NCBI RefSeq assembly: GCF_008728515.1
Contig: NC_044977.1
Span: 170,485,139 to 170,549,138 of the forward strand
Length of the DNA: 64,000 bases
Source: Papio anubis
Taxonomy: Eukaryota; Chordata; Mammalia; Primates; Cercopithecidae
Direction: 5' to 3'
This document shows, piece by piece, positions 12,140 to 24,382 of this stretch (its first letter is position 1; each line of letters begins with the position of its first letter). The notes beneath the pieces were generated by a model. That model made no database searches and had not been told where the DNA came from. It worked only from the letters and a program-made list of their open reading frames with translations. The position numbers and the translations under genes were made by a program.

Positions 12140-12290
12140 CTACGTCACTTTCTCATTTATAGAAACCAACACCCAGAGAAATTAAATGACTTGTCTAAGG
12201 TCATGCATTGAATACAGAGCCAGAACCATATCCCAGGTGTGCTGACTGATTCCACACTCACATTCTTTTCCTCATACCACATTCTTAGTC
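12140..12290 (-). repeat. MIR SINE fragment, antisense
   Basis: 'acccagagaaattaaatgac', 'ttgtctaaggtcatgcattg' and 'acagagccagaaccatatcc' follow the antisense MIR central part. Confidence 0.75.
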
Positions 12291-12299
12291 TCCAGTTGA

Positions 12300-14155
12300 A
12301 TGTAAATAATCAGAAAATATTAACTACCAAAAAAGGAGGGGAAGAAAGTAGGGGAGGACATTACCTCACCAGAACTTTTTTCTCTCAACTCTTCTGCTCA
12401 AAGAATAAAATGCAATTATAAAAACTGTTTTCAAATTCCTTTTGTGAGTCAACACTTCCAGGTCCTAGGGTGAAGACATCAAATGACGGCTTCAAACACT
12501 GAAGCAAATTCTCTTTGCCAAGAGTTTGCTTGAGCCCTAGGAGTTAATGATCATAGGCCAAGGTGGTTATTAGTGCATAGGCAACACGTTAGTAAACTAA
12601 TCTGTGTTCCTGTACAAATATTTAAAATAATTCCAAGATAATTTGAACTTCAACACTGAGCTAGCTAAATACATTTGTAATCTGAACCCAAGGTTCTAAT
12701 GAGTTACTGCCTTTTGGATGTCCTTCAATGTGAGGGACATTTTTAGAAAGATTACCACTTTAGTGGAAACAAAGCCTGATATTTTAAATGTAAACACGAG
12801 ACCTGGATTTTTTTTTTATGCAAAACAAAATGCATCTCCTTTCCCAACTCAGGTATGTGTACAAATTTAGTACATCAAAATATCTGTTGCAAGGACACAG
12901 TCATTGAAAGACACCACACAAATTAAACATAAGTGAAATGGCAAAAGCTTATGAAAAACACTCATAAAGAGTTCAAGGTAGATTGGCAATAGCATGATGC
13001 AATGAAAAAAACACCTTGTAGGAAGGCAAAAGACAGGTGTCCAACACCTTCGAACAAGGCACAGTGCTACTAGCTGTAGGGCCAGACAGATCTCCAGGTT
13101 GAATCCTAGGTCTATATGTATTTCATTGTTGCAAGCCATGGCTGATTCACCAGCAAAATGGGGTTGATACTAAAGCCAAATGGCTAGATCAGATGCTTTC
13201 TAAATGTCTCTGTAAACTCTGAAATCCGTGATTCATATACCTTTAATTTTACTTTATTGAGTTGCCCCTCAGAACTTTTACTGGGGGACTAAAATTAGCT
13301 TTGCAAGTCCAACACTTTCCACAACTTCATGCTCTGTAAGTAGTAATAAGAAAAAACAAAATATTCTCTGGCTCGGATAGATTTTTGGCATAATTACAGG
13401 TCTGGTGTTTGGAAAATGAGGGCCAGATGAAAATGGTGCAGAGACATGAATAACCTAAAGTGTCTGAGACTACAGTACTTACATCTCATTAACCACCAAT
13501 TATCACATTCATAATTTAACACAAAGAGGAAAACACAAACGAGCTTTAAAAAAAAAGTCCATCCCTTTTATATAGACTTCGGTTTACACCTGGCCTCTAA
13601 AGGCACGATTAATGTACTAGGTTGAGAAAGGGAGTAGTTAGATTGAGCAATAAAAACACTTTTGATAACATGTGAGGCTATAAAAATGGCTGGGCTAAAG
13701 CTATTAGCCAAAGATAAATAATACCCTGCAGGAGGAAAAGAAACAGCTTTTTCTGGATCATAAGGTCTGGCATGTTTTTAAAGATCTTGCTTTCACTGAA
13801 AATGTAACATATCCATTTAAACAGACTTTTTTGCATTCAAAAGATTATCTCATGTTGAAGAGCTTTGTCAAAACATGGGAGGAAAAATAATCCCTAGTTA
13901 TTTATTTTATTTCATTATTAATTTTACTATTATCACTAGGTCTTTTATTATTATTGCTTTCGAAGGATTACCACTACTACTAGTAATGCTGTTACTGCTA
14001 CTGCTTCCACCGCTAACAATAACTCTGCCCAGCCTCCTAATGAGGATATAGTTTTAAGTTTAGTGTTCTTACTGCATTTCTAAATTCCAGTGAATAACAT
14101 TTTATGACTCAGCCCCTTGTGTCCCAGGCTAGCTCTCCACGGTGAGTCTGATTTG
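12300..14155. other. Unannotated sequence with a trinucleotide-rich patch
   Basis: No gene recognised. 13905-14025 is low-complexity, built from TTA/TAC/TGC-like triplets (for example 'ccactactactagtaatgct'). Confidence 0.4.
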
Positions 14156-14161
14156 CTCTAC

Positions 14162-14322
14162 TTCAGTGTGGTCCCTGGACCAGCAGTTTCCCTATCACTT
14201 GGGAGCTTATTTTAGATGCAGATTTCTGGCCCCTTGTCAGACATATAGGGTAGGGGGATAAATATATGTTTTAAAAAGCTCACCCAAAGATTCCGATGCA
14301 CAAATTTGAGAAGCTCTGCTCA
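14162..14322 (+). repeat. MER5A-like hAT MITE
   Basis: 'cagtgtggtccctggaccag', 'cttgggagcttattttagat', 'gcagatttctggcccc', then 'aaagattccgatgcac' and a terminal 'aatttgagaagctctgct' match the MER5A order, including the eroded terminal inverted repeat. Nonautonomous DNA transposon. Confidence 0.8.
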
Positions 14323-14437
14323 ACAGAGGAAGTGACCCAGGTGTTAGAGAAGAGAGCGAGCTGGGAGAGAAATGAGGATGAACACCTGAGCTACCACCTG
14401 CAGGCTTCACCTTGTCTGCTACAGGGCAGGCTGCCAA

Positions 14438-14505
14438 AGCCAAGGAAAAGAAAGCAAAGTCTGAGGCAGATTAAGCCAAGGAGAAGAAAGTAAAGTCTGG
14501 GACAG
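14438..14505. repeat. Two-copy 36-bp tandem repeat
   Basis: Two adjacent copies start with 'agccaaggaaaagaaagc' (14438) and 'agccaaggagaagaaagt' (14474), followed by 'aaagtctgaggcaga' and 'aaagtctgggacag'. Purine-rich. It lies in a stretch (14325-14640) that I cannot assign to a known repeat or gene. Confidence 0.85.
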
Positions 14506-14717
14506 GTTTCTAGAAAACAGAGCTCTGCCTGCAACCCCACCATCAGGATGTTACAGAGGCTGCTGCCTTCAGCTTTGGCCGACACAGGAGAGGCACCACT
14601 AGAACTTTTCCCCAGACACTGACTCATTTGCCTGCAGAATATTGAAAACTATAAGACTCCTTATGTTTCATCAATGTGGGCGTATCAGATCAAATTAGTT
14701 TCAAAATTAGTATTTCT

Positions 14718-14984
14718 CTTTTTTTTTTTTTTTTTTGAGACGGAGTCTTGCTCTGTCGCCCAGGCTGGAGTGCAGTGGCCAGATCTCAGCTCACTGCAAG
14801 CTCTGCCTCCTGGGTTTATGCCATTCTCCTGCCTCAGCCTCCCAAGTAGCTGGGATTACAGGCACCCGCCACCTCGCCCGGCTAGTTTTTTGTATTTTTT
14901 AGTAGAGACGGGGTTTCACCGGGTTAGCCAGGATGGTCTCGATCTCCTGACCTCATGATCCTCCCATCTCAGCCTCCCAAAGTG
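14718..14984 (-). mobile_element. 5'-truncated AluY of Old World monkey type (AluYR-like)
   Basis: Minus-strand Alu: T-run at 14719-14736, 'gagacggagtcttgctctgt', ending early at 'agcctcccaaagtg', so the first roughly 30 bp of the element are absent. Direct repeats 'agtatttct' at 14709-14717 and 14985-14993 flank it exactly, so the truncation happened at insertion. On the minus strand it reads 'actagccgggcgaggtggc' and 'gagatctggccactgcac', which I know as variants of cercopithecid AluYR and not of human AluY. Low divergence agrees with a recent insertion. Confidence 0.9.
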
Positions 14985-14994
14985 AGTATTTCTT

Positions 14995-15520
14995 AATATG
15001 TGAGGTTTATGCATTTCAGGGTGTTGTTGATCTCCAATCTGACCAAATCAAAACCTTGAGGGGTTGTCACAAGCTCTCTAATGCCTCCGTGCACTTTCAA
15101 ATTTGGGAACTGCTGTTCTACTTTTTTGGTCTGATCTGACGCTTAATTTGGGATGAGGTTTCAAAATATCCACCAACCCTTCTTTCTTCCTTTTTTAATG
15201 GTAACAACATATTTCCTCAATAACAAAAGTAGAAAATAAAAAACACAAGAAAATTAAAATTTCCTATCATTCATTTTGATAAAATATAAAATGTATCAAT
15301 TAAATAAAATTAGGATATAAATGACGACATTATCATCAACTAAAAGATACCACCATTTATTTAATTAATTACCTATCATGAAACATCTAGAAGCTGTTAT
15401 CCAGGTTCTCAGTTTTATAAATGATGATGGCCAAATGACCATGATGGTCAACTCTTATACATTTTGATCCAGAAATGTCAACTCTGCCTTTTTTTTGAAG
15501 TATTTGATGCACATTGCCAA
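14995..15520. other. Unannotated AT-rich sequence
   Basis: No gene or clear repeat recognised; the 3' part may already belong to the L1M element that follows. Confidence 0.35.
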
Positions 15521-15524
15521 ATTA

Positions 15525-16090
15525 TCTCCAGAAGGAAAGTACCAGGTTAGAGCCACACCAGGCTGTGAATTGGTAAAGCCATGTTGGAGACAACTTGACA
15601 ATATAGATAGAACAACTGATAACCTAGAGTGACCTTATTTAAAGAAACATTTAAAATAGTAAAACTTTGGAGACAATCTGAATATCCATTAATCCAGGAA
15701 TTCATATATTCGTTACACAGCAATAAATTCATACATTTGTCATGCAGCAATACAAATATATGAACTAGATCTATACGTAACAACATAGATCTTTGAAAGA
15801 CAGAATGTCATAACATTGAGTAAAAAATCTTGGTAAAAGCATACATACAGAATGGAATCATTTATGTAAAAGTTTTTCAAAACAAAATAAAAATACACTG
15901 TTGTGGATCTTTATATACATAGGGGAAGTACAAAATCATGTACAGAAAGAATACTCTTACTTCAGCATGATGGTTAATCTCTGCAAAAGGAGACTGGGGA
16001 AGAGATGTAGGAGTTTTAGCTGGATCCATATTATTAATTTTATTAACAAACAATTTTGAAGAAAATAAGATAAAATGTTAACATTTCTCA
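15525..16090 (+). mobile_element. Old L1 (L1M-type) 3' end
   Basis: Sense remnant of the L1M ORF2 end and 3' UTR. 'gaatatccattaatccagga' (sense 'aatatccatcaa…'), 'cagcaatacaaatatatgaa', 'aagacagaatgtcataacat', 'catacagaatggaatcattt', 'atgtaaaagtttttcaaaac' and 'gggggaagagatg'-like blocks occur in L1M order. No intact frame. Confidence 0.65.
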
Positions 16091-16101
16091 AATCTAGGAC
16101 A

Positions 16102-17507
16102 CAGTTCTCAATGTGTCCAAGAAATTCTGGGGGACTCTAGGCCTCTTGTAGGATGTCTGTGAGGTCAAAATAATTTTCATAATACTACTAAGGCATTACT
16201 TTTTAACTGTGTTGACATTTGCACTGTTGGTAAAAGCAGTAAGGAGTAAACCTGTGGCACGAATCAAGGTAGTGGCACCTGAACAAGTAGTCATTATATG
16301 TTTCACACCATACAATTGCAGAAAAACAAAATAAGCCAGTTTCACTTAAAAATGTCCTTGATCAAACAGTAAAAATTATTTTAATTAAATCTCAACTATT
16401 AAGCACTATTTACAAATTTTCCAAGTGACAAAAGGGCAAGTATACATATGGCACTGCTGTTGCAGATAGAAGTTTGAGGGTTGTCTTGAGGAAAAACACT
16501 TGTGTGATTGATTAACTGTAAGCTGAATTACCTGCTTTCTTCATAGAACATAATTTAGTTTTTCTTGAAAGAGTCACTGAGAAACAGACTTTGATTTTCA
16601 GACTTGGGCGTTTCACTTTTTCTCAAAAGTGAATAAAGAGTCTGTCACTTCAATAAAAACAACTGACAGTATTTGTTGCCAACAATGAAATTCAAGCTTT
16701 CAAATGAAAATTAGAATTTTGGAAAATTTATATATACCATTGTGGGCTTGATAGATTCCCATAGTTAAAGACTTTTCTCGGATATGTGGAGATGTAATAA
16801 ATAGAATCCTGAATATTATACTTTATAATAAAATGTGTCTACATCTGGAAGATCTGCATAACTCAGTGAACCAGTATTTTTCAATCAATGCATGATATTA
16901 CAAAATCATGCATGAGTAAAAGATCCATTGAAAGTGCAAGATAAACAAATGGATTTTAGTGTAACAGAGCACAAAAAGTTCAGTGATAGGGTTTCAAACT
17001 CCATATTGCAAATGTCCTTGAAGAGTCTACAACTTGTTGAGTTTTGGTGTAGTATCAAAGTAGAATTTTCCACACTTATCATAAAAGGCTAATAAAATTC
17101 TCTTCCTGTTTACAATGCCATACTGTTTGCAGATTAATTTTCTTCACATACTTCAACAAAAAAGCATACAGTAGATTGAATGCAAAATGAGAAGAGATAT
17201 GAGAATTCAGCTGACTTCTATTAGGCCAGACTTGCAAAACTGTAAAACAGTGCTGCTCTTTTCAATCATTTTTTGTTTTTGTTGTTTTTCCTTTGCAAAA
17301 ATTTAACTATTGTAATGAAAAATGTTATTTATGGTAACATATAAAGAATTTATTATTACTACTTTAAATGAATTAACAAATATTTTAAATGTTTCTATTG
17401 TAATTTCTAATGTGGTAAATATTAGAAATATTAGAAACGTTAATAAACACAATTCCTTTGGAGTTCTCAACAATTTTTAAGAGTAAGATCAAATAATTTG
17501 AGAACTG
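16102..17507 (+). mobile_element. hAT (Charlie-type) DNA transposon relic with transposase remnant
   Basis: A roughly 1.4-kb element bounded by perfect 10-bp terminal inverted repeats, 'cagttctcaa' at 16102-16111 and 'ttgagaactg' at 17498-17507, matching the hAT-Charlie terminus. The internal sequence follows the coding strand of a hAT transposase of the kind related to FAM200/ZBED-type proteins: 'aacaactgacagtatttgtt', 'aaattagaattttggaaaa', 'tggaagatctgcataactca', 'gagttttggtgtagtatcaa' and the C-terminal dimerisation region ('agattgaatgcaaaatgag'). It is broken by many stops and deletions, and the N-terminal DNA-binding part is mostly gone, so this is a fossil and not a gene. The 8-bp target duplication is not clear. 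Confidence 0.82.
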
Positions 17508-17811
17508 CCAATCCAGGGCTAGACAGATCTCCTTATATTATTTTCTAATAAATTAATTTCTTATTTATGTATATAACTAAAATAAAAGAGTAAAAAAGCC
17601 TACCAGCAGCATATGAGACTATGCATTAGTCTATATCCTTACCAAACCCAAGAATGATCATTAAAGAAAAAACAAGCAAACCTTGTGAATCCAAGAGTAA
17701 CCAAATGTTATATCATGATTTTAATTTGCCTCTTTCACTGTGTGAGTTTGAACAATTTTATATGTTTACTGGTGACTTTAGTTTCCGTTTTTGTGGGTTG
17801 TTTTCTTTTTA

Positions 17812-17932
17812 GTCATTTATTCACTTGCTCATTCAACATATATTTGTCGAGCATCCTGTTTCTCAACAAGCCTCATGTTGAGCATGCTCGCTTTTAAGTG
17901 TATCTGGAACATAGGTAGTGAACATGTCACAG
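17812..17932 (-). repeat. L2 LINE 3' end, antisense
   Basis: 'attcacttgctcattcaaca', 'tatatttgtcgagcatcctg' and the following blocks are the reverse complement of the L2 3' end ('tgttgaatgaatga' tail). A hAT MITE is inserted directly downstream. Confidence 0.65.
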
Positions 17933-17940
17933 GTCTATTG

Positions 17941-18163
17941 CAGGCGTTGGCATGCTATATGCTGTGGGCCAAATTTGGACCACTTCCTATTTTCGTAAAT
18001 AAAGTTTTACTGTAACACAGTCATGACTGTTTGTTTACACACTGCCTACGGCTGCTTTTGAATTACAAGGACAGAGTTTAGTAGTAGCAAAACAGACTGT
18101 GGCACCTGCAAAATCAAAAGTATTAACTATTTGTCCTTTACAGAAAAAGTTTGTGGGCCTTTG
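17941..18163 (+). mobile_element. 223-bp hAT-type MITE with 8-bp target duplication
   Basis: Starts 'caggcgttggcatgct' and ends 'aaaaagtttgtgggccttt', the eroded forms of the CAGGGGTCGGCAAACT-type terminal inverted repeats of a common mammalian nonautonomous hAT element. Between them are 'gtgggccaaatttggacc', 'gtaaataaagttttactg' and 'tttgtcctttacagaaaaag' in consensus order. The flanks are 'gtctattg' (17933-17940) and 'gtctactg' (18164-18171): an 8-bp duplication with one difference, as expected for hAT. Confidence 0.88.
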
Positions 18164-18419
18164 GTCTACTGGATTCTATAGGAACCCAGTCTCTTTGCTA
18201 CATATTTGTAATGCTACTTTATATATTTAAAAATATGTCTTGTAGATGTTTTCCCATTGCATTTGTAGCCGTTTAATTTTGTTTGCAGGTTTTTTTTCAT
18301 TGTATAAGGCTCTATATTTTATGTAGCAACTTGATCAAATATTTTCTTTTCATATAATTATTTCTAACCTTTTGGGAATATTGATTACTTTAATAATTCA
18401 TTTACTATTTTTTTTCTTG

Positions 18420-19318
18420 CACATGAATTTTTAAAGTATTTTGTCACATTACTGAAAGAATCCCTCAGTAATTTTGATTTCAGTTGCATTAAATTGTTGG
18501 ATTACTTTGGGGAGAATTTATATTTCTAAAATATTGATTATTTCTGTCAATTAGCATAGAATATTTTCTTATTAAATGTCATCTTCCAAATTATTTTATA
18601 TATATTTTTAAAGTGGTCTTATACATTTCTCTTTATATTTAGTCCTAGTTATTTTCTATTTTAGAGTTGCTATTGTGATATGTGTTTTTTTCTGTTTATT
18701 TTCTAATTGATTATGACTAACAAGTACACATTGATTTTTAAGTAGATACTATATTAAACTCTTGAAAGTTTTAATAGCTTTTTTCAGTTGATTCTTTTAA
18801 ATTTTCAGTACAGACAAATAAAGATTTGTTTCACTTCCCTAATCACATAACCTAATTCTTTTTCCTTGTCATTATATTTGCTAGACTTTTGAGAAAAATT
18901 ATCATTAATTTATATTCCTTATTTCTCACTTTGAAATATATATAGAATTTTATAATTAAGTGGATATCTAATCTTTTAAAACAGACTCTTTTTAAACTAA
19001 TTGACCTATGTTTGTTGCATTAAGAGTTTTTATCAGCAATGTATATTATTAAATCAAGTACTTTGGTCACCTATAAAAATGATAGAAATCTTCTCATTTA
19101 ACCTATTGATAACACCTATTGTAACAGTAGATTTCTCTAGTAGTAAAAATTTCTTGCATTTTTAAGAATCCACTCTTGTGGTCATGGTTTGTTATTGTTT
19201 ATAATGTCTGCAAGACTGAATTTGCCAGAATTTTACTTGGAATTTTTTTAACTTGTGAGTTTGATTTATAGGGGTTTGGTATCATCTTTGTTAGGTTTGT
19301 CTTGTACTCTTAAAAAAA
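18420..19318 (-). mobile_element. L1M/HAL1-type ORF2 fragment, antisense
   Basis: 'gatttcagttgcattaaatt', 'tactttggggagaatttata', 'gtcctagttattttctattt', 'aactcttgaaagttttaata' and 'tcacttccctaatcacataa' are antisense landmarks of L1 ORF2. AT-rich, strongly diverged, no frame. 18190-18420 may belong to the same element. Confidence 0.7.
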
Positions 19319-19343
19319 AAAAAAAAGAAAGAAAGAAAGAAAT
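19311..19343. repeat. A-rich / (GAAA)n run
   Basis: About 15 A followed by several GAAA units. It lies at the edge of the antisense L1 and may be a separate tail-derived microsatellite. Confidence 0.85.
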
Positions 19344-19344
19344 T

Positions 19345-22145
19345 GAGATGGTCACATGTTTTTCTATCCCTAGAATAGTTTAGAGCTGTTAAGATTATAT
19401 ACTTAAGCAAATTATAAATAACAAAGTGGGATACATAAAATAAGGTTAAAAGTGAGATTTGGTATAAGAGTACTCCACTAAATAATAGAGAGAGACATCA
19501 CAATCATGCAGTTGAAAACAGCAACAAAACAATTGGAATCAGATTTAGATTTTAATTTCTTGGTAAGTGGGGCAACAGTGAAGTGCCCCTCAACCACCTA
19601 AATAACAAGTGAGTATGTAAAAGAATAAGAATCTCCTGCAATTGAGCTATTAAGTTAACACTTCTAGGTCTATGGGAATAGCCACTGGACTAAGACCAAC
19701 TATGGAGCTTAATCCATGATATTAGCACATTCAAAGAAAGAAAAGGCCAACTTCTGGGGCATGGTCACTTTAGATAACTGAGCTGAGAAAACAAACTTTG
19801 GCAGTGGGTGTTGGGCACCGTCCACAAGAAGAAAACACAGAGCTCACGAGCTAGAAGCCTCCGGTTATGAAAAATGTGTCCTCTAGCGATGGCATAGGCA
19901 TTTCTAGGCCCCACCATGCCCTGGAGAAATGTCCCTCAGGAATACGAGCCTTTGCTGATTCCATGTACATGTCAACTTTCTGTTTATGAATTCAGCAATA
20001 TCTGCTGATCCTGGGAAAGGCCGTGGGAGGTGCCTAAATCCACAGATTACAAACTTTTTTTTTCCGGTAAGAAATATCACCCATATATTTTCATGTGCGA
20101 TTCATTCCCAAGCATATTTCCAGGGGATGTGTATAGAATACCAGACCTACCAGCTGATGTTGCACTTCTTTATGATTTGAAATTCTGTTGAGTTACTGTG
20201 ACATTTTTAAAAAGATAATTTCAAATCCATTTTAATTTATAAAAGAATGAAATAATTAGCTAATTTCAGTACTTTGAACACTAGAAACAACTTGCATACA
20301 AGAGACCTTGCTGCTCATGGCAACCTATTCATGTGAATCTAGACCCTTTTACTGGGTCACTGAGAACTATTGAGCTGGATTATCCCAAAGGCATTTTCAT
20401 TCTATGAATCGATGTGCCATTTTGTCTTGTTGTAACTTTCTAGCATGGTATAGGAGGATTTCTTAGAGGAGTTATCACCATTTGCTTTTCTTGTTACTCT
20501 TGTCTATTAGCCAAGGTACCAAAGGATACAGAAATAATTGTAAAAAAAAAAGGATACAAAAATTCTCATCTTTGGTGAAATTTGCTAGTGCTGATCAACT
20601 GCTCTATCTTGAGCATTCATGAGGGAATTCATGGATAAAATATATTGAAAATATTTGACTCATGAACAAGTTATTTGTATGAGTGAGGTCCATCTTTAAA
20701 GTTATGTCTTTTCGTATGATTAAAAAGTATGCCATCTAAAAAAAAGTATGCCATCTTTTAAAAAGTACAGCTAGAAATACATACTAAAAGGAGAAAATGA
20801 ATACAATAAATATTCTGCCAGATTGAACAACTGAATTTGCTGATACTATTTTTTTGATGAATGATAGATATATTTTGATCTATAGGGCAGAAACTATTAA
20901 ATATCAGTAGTTTTATCTAACATGTCTCAACCATTAGAGGTTTGTCAGCTTATTTTCTCTTAGAGGTGAATAGAAATATATCCATCAATTTACCAATGAC
21001 AAGAAAGTCAGACTGAAACAAATTGGTCTTATTTTTCACTCAATTATTCAGACATAACACTCTGAGAAGGGAGTAACATTTGTTTTATGATTTACTGTCA
21101 TTTGGCTTCTCTTCCTGCATCAGACTGACTGAAACAATATTGTACCATTCTGCTGTTGTGATCACACCCAATTTCGACATATGTTTAGTCTTTGGCTCTA
21201 AGTGCCACTGTGTCACCAGGTTCACACTTGGATCCATACTTGAGTGCAAGTGTGAGCACGTGCATGAGCATGTGTGTGAGTTGGTATGCAATCACATTTG
21301 GACATTTGTTTCCTGCTAACAGAAACCCAAGCATATGTTTGAGACCAAGCTTTCCTTTTTGACACATTTTCTGTGATTAGATGCATTAAGAAACATAATC
21401 AGCATTAAAAATTAAAGGAGGTGTATATTTGTAAACATCAACTGTGATTGTGGCAAAGACCTTTACATCAACTAAAATGTGTCTGCTGGAGTCACAATCC
21501 AATCAACAAGATACATTTTCATTTACTTTATAACACAGTTCAAACCATTACAGAAGAAAAAAAAAACCTTTCCATAAAAAAAATAAAAATGGTGAAATAA
21601 CACAGGGCTTATTTGAACATTAAACTATCCTCTATAAAAATGTCAGCCTAACTGGATTACTTCCATCAATGCTGCAAAAATGGAATCAGCAAATGAGATT
21701 TTGATGGTGGCAGTTGAAAAAATGTTTTTTGGTATTTCATTCTTGTGGTTTGCGAGGTTAGTAAAACCCTCAATGTAATTACAGTTTGACACTTTCTATC
21801 ATTTTTTATTTATGGTCTTCTAAAGGAAGTGGTGGAAATTCCATTCTTCAAAACATCATTGAACATGTTTTAAGTACCCGAAATGTCATAGGGAGTGAAA
21901 TACGATGACTCAAAACATGAACAAATCCCTGGCTACAGATTTAAACCCAGGAAAACTAAAGATAAAGGCCTCACTGTAAGTTAAATTTGCACAGACAGGC
22001 TCCACTCTATAGGAGTCCTGGTTTGGTTGATATGAAAGATACTTGGGTATCATTTTTATTTGTTTTTAATTAAGTGTGATGAAGAAATAAAATGATGTTA
22101 TTCTTGGAAATAAAAAATAACACAAGCCCTTTGTGATAATGACTT
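19345..22145. other. Unannotated sequence
   Basis: No gene or clear interspersed repeat recognised over 2.8 kb. It holds a short tandem duplication (20722-20756) and a GTG/TGA-rich patch at 21240-21300. Small open frames in both strands around 21085-21367 come from the latter. Confidence 0.4.
20722..20756. repeat. Two-copy 19-bp tandem repeat
   Basis: 'aaaaagtatgccatct' occurs twice in direct succession with a few extra A between the copies, consistent with replication slippage. Confidence 0.85.
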
Positions 22146-22149
22146 CTGA

Positions 22150-22426
22150 GAGGCAATATAGCATAGCAGTTAAGAATATGGGCTCTGGATTCATACAGAA
22201 CTAAATCACGTTCTGGCTCTGTCATGTGTTAGTATCAGCAGTATTATCCTGGGCCTCTGACTAACTTCTACCCCTCAGTTTCCTTAGCTATACAAGGAGA
22301 ATTACAGTAGCTAGTGTATGCCATAGGGTCACTGTAAAATTAAATTAATTAAATGAACTAATCCATAAAAGTGCTTAGCACAGTACCTGACACACAGAAA
22401 CACTTGAAAAATATTAGGATTTTTAA
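22150..22426 (+). repeat. MIR SINE, near full length
   Basis: Complete order of MIR sense landmarks: 'agcatagcagttaagaatat' (tRNA-derived head), 'gggctctggattcatacag', 'ctggctctgtcatgtgttag', 'cctcagtttccttagctata', 'aaattaattaaatgaacta' and 'agtgcttagcacagtacctg'. Confidence 0.9.
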
Positions 22427-22429
22427 AAC

Positions 22430-24370
22430 GAGGAGAACGTCATTCAGTTTGAAACACGAGATTCTGAACACAATGCTAACAAAGAAGCAGTTGAGAAAAT
22501 GTGGTACCCATGCAGCTACAACTGTAGAAGATAATTAAAAAACAAACAAACAAACCTGAAAGCCAGGATTCCACATGTTCCTGAATTCACTGGGTAAGAA
22601 GCAGTCCACGGAAACATCTGGAGACATTCTTGCATTCAAGGCTCAATCTGTCTGGTTTACCTATTGATATTCACTCAGATTATTTCAATGTGTTAAGCAG
22701 ATCTTTGATGAGGTTAGGTAAACACCAATTTCTAAAAGCTATTTTCTCCATAGGTTACTAAAGTTGATTGCATTTTGATGAATACATTTTGAATAGAAGA
22801 GCCTGAAACTGAATATCTATTTATCACCAGAACATACTACCAACACTGTTGGTAAAATTCCTATGCATTTCTTGATAAGCCAGAGGAAAAGTTTAGAAAG
22901 CAATGAGAAAGGAAAATCATTAGATAAATAATATTAAGCTCCAGAAGCTCCCTACTGGGAAAATGTGGCTTGTGATTGAATGAGTATGATCAAAATTCAA
23001 AGACCAGAGGTAAATAGAAGCAAATGTGTCTTAATTCTGAAATTGAGACTGTAAACCAAATTGGCCTAGTTCCATGGGTATCCATTGAATCCTATGCAGG
23101 TAGGTCAGCAGGAACAATGCAAATATTCCAAAAGCAGAACTGAGTACAATCTTTGGAATAAAAAATAGATGCAGAGAGCCATGTTTCCAAGGTCGCTACA
23201 TTTTGTATAACACATAAATTAATATTAGGAAAATTTGTCCCAGGGATCCCTGTAAATACCCCTTTGACAATAAAAAACAAATATTAAATGCAAGTAAATT
23301 TCAATCTCCATTTCAACACTTACACAAGTCTTCCCATTTCAGTGAAGAAAATTACCTGATGAGCCATTATATTTACATAATGGCAGGCAAATTTATGCTC
23401 ATTTGACCCATTCCTTTACGTGAACTGTTAGGAAATAATTTCAAGAGTGGACAAAATGTACTTACTTCAAAGGTATGGTTAATACTGCAAATTCAAAAAC
23501 AAAGTAAAAGTTATTTAAATACCTTCTAAAACTGCAGCTATCCTATTTGTTAATTCATAAAAAAATTCAGAAAAAAAAGTCTTTGCCTCAATGATCTATG
23601 TTGGCTATAAAAGGAGCTCTGATTTAGAGAGTACTCTTCATTTTGTGTTTCTGCAGTGAATTGGTGTAGGAATATAATGCGGATGGTTTATCATCATCAA
23701 AGAGATATGACCTTTACTTGTCCAGGCTAAATGGTCCTGGGAGTGCTGAGTCGGCAACATTCTCTGTTCTCATCTTTCTTTTGGCCATTGGCTGAGCGTG
23801 GTGGCTGGGGTTAGCAGTTCAGTCTGCTGCTGTGAAGCCGGGTTTTTCTTCTGTGAAGCTAATTGAAACTGCAACATTGGCCTCATTATCATCTTGTAAA
23901 ACCCTTCTGAGCTAACTGGCTCAGACAGCCATGGTTATACGCTAAAGTCAAAGGCAAGATGATTGAAAGAATGATGGTCTTAGAATTTGGGCCATTTTCT
24001 CAATATCAAAAAACATTAGATTAAAATTCAGGGCATAATTCATTTGCATGTACCAATATGGTTATCAAATTGACAACTTTCCAAATTTATCATCAGTATA
24101 GGTTAAGTAGGGATAGGTGAGCCAGAAGAGATCTCTGAGATGTTTTACTTTGAGCAATCATAATGTCACTGTTCTTACTATGGTCATATTTAAATCACAT
24201 GGCAAAGCAGAATGCCCTGGGGTTAATTTTTTTTTGAGCCCAGTGATAGTGGATCATGGTGCAATTACTTGGAAGGCTCTAGATCTACCCTGATTGTATT
24301 ACTAAGATTATAAATAATAATAATAAATGAATAAAAGTTAAATTTATTATGCTACATGCTGCCTGACTAC
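22430..24370. other. Unannotated sequence
   Basis: No gene or clear repeat recognised. A run of 'aaacaaacaaacaaac' is at about 22538-22555. Confidence 0.4.
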
Positions 24371-24382
24371 TTTTATCGGAAT

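Noticed and set aside
21240..21300. GTG-rich patch as a protein-coding or regulatory repeat
   Set aside because: It is an ordinary TG/TGA low-complexity run; the overlapping frames on both strands reflect that.
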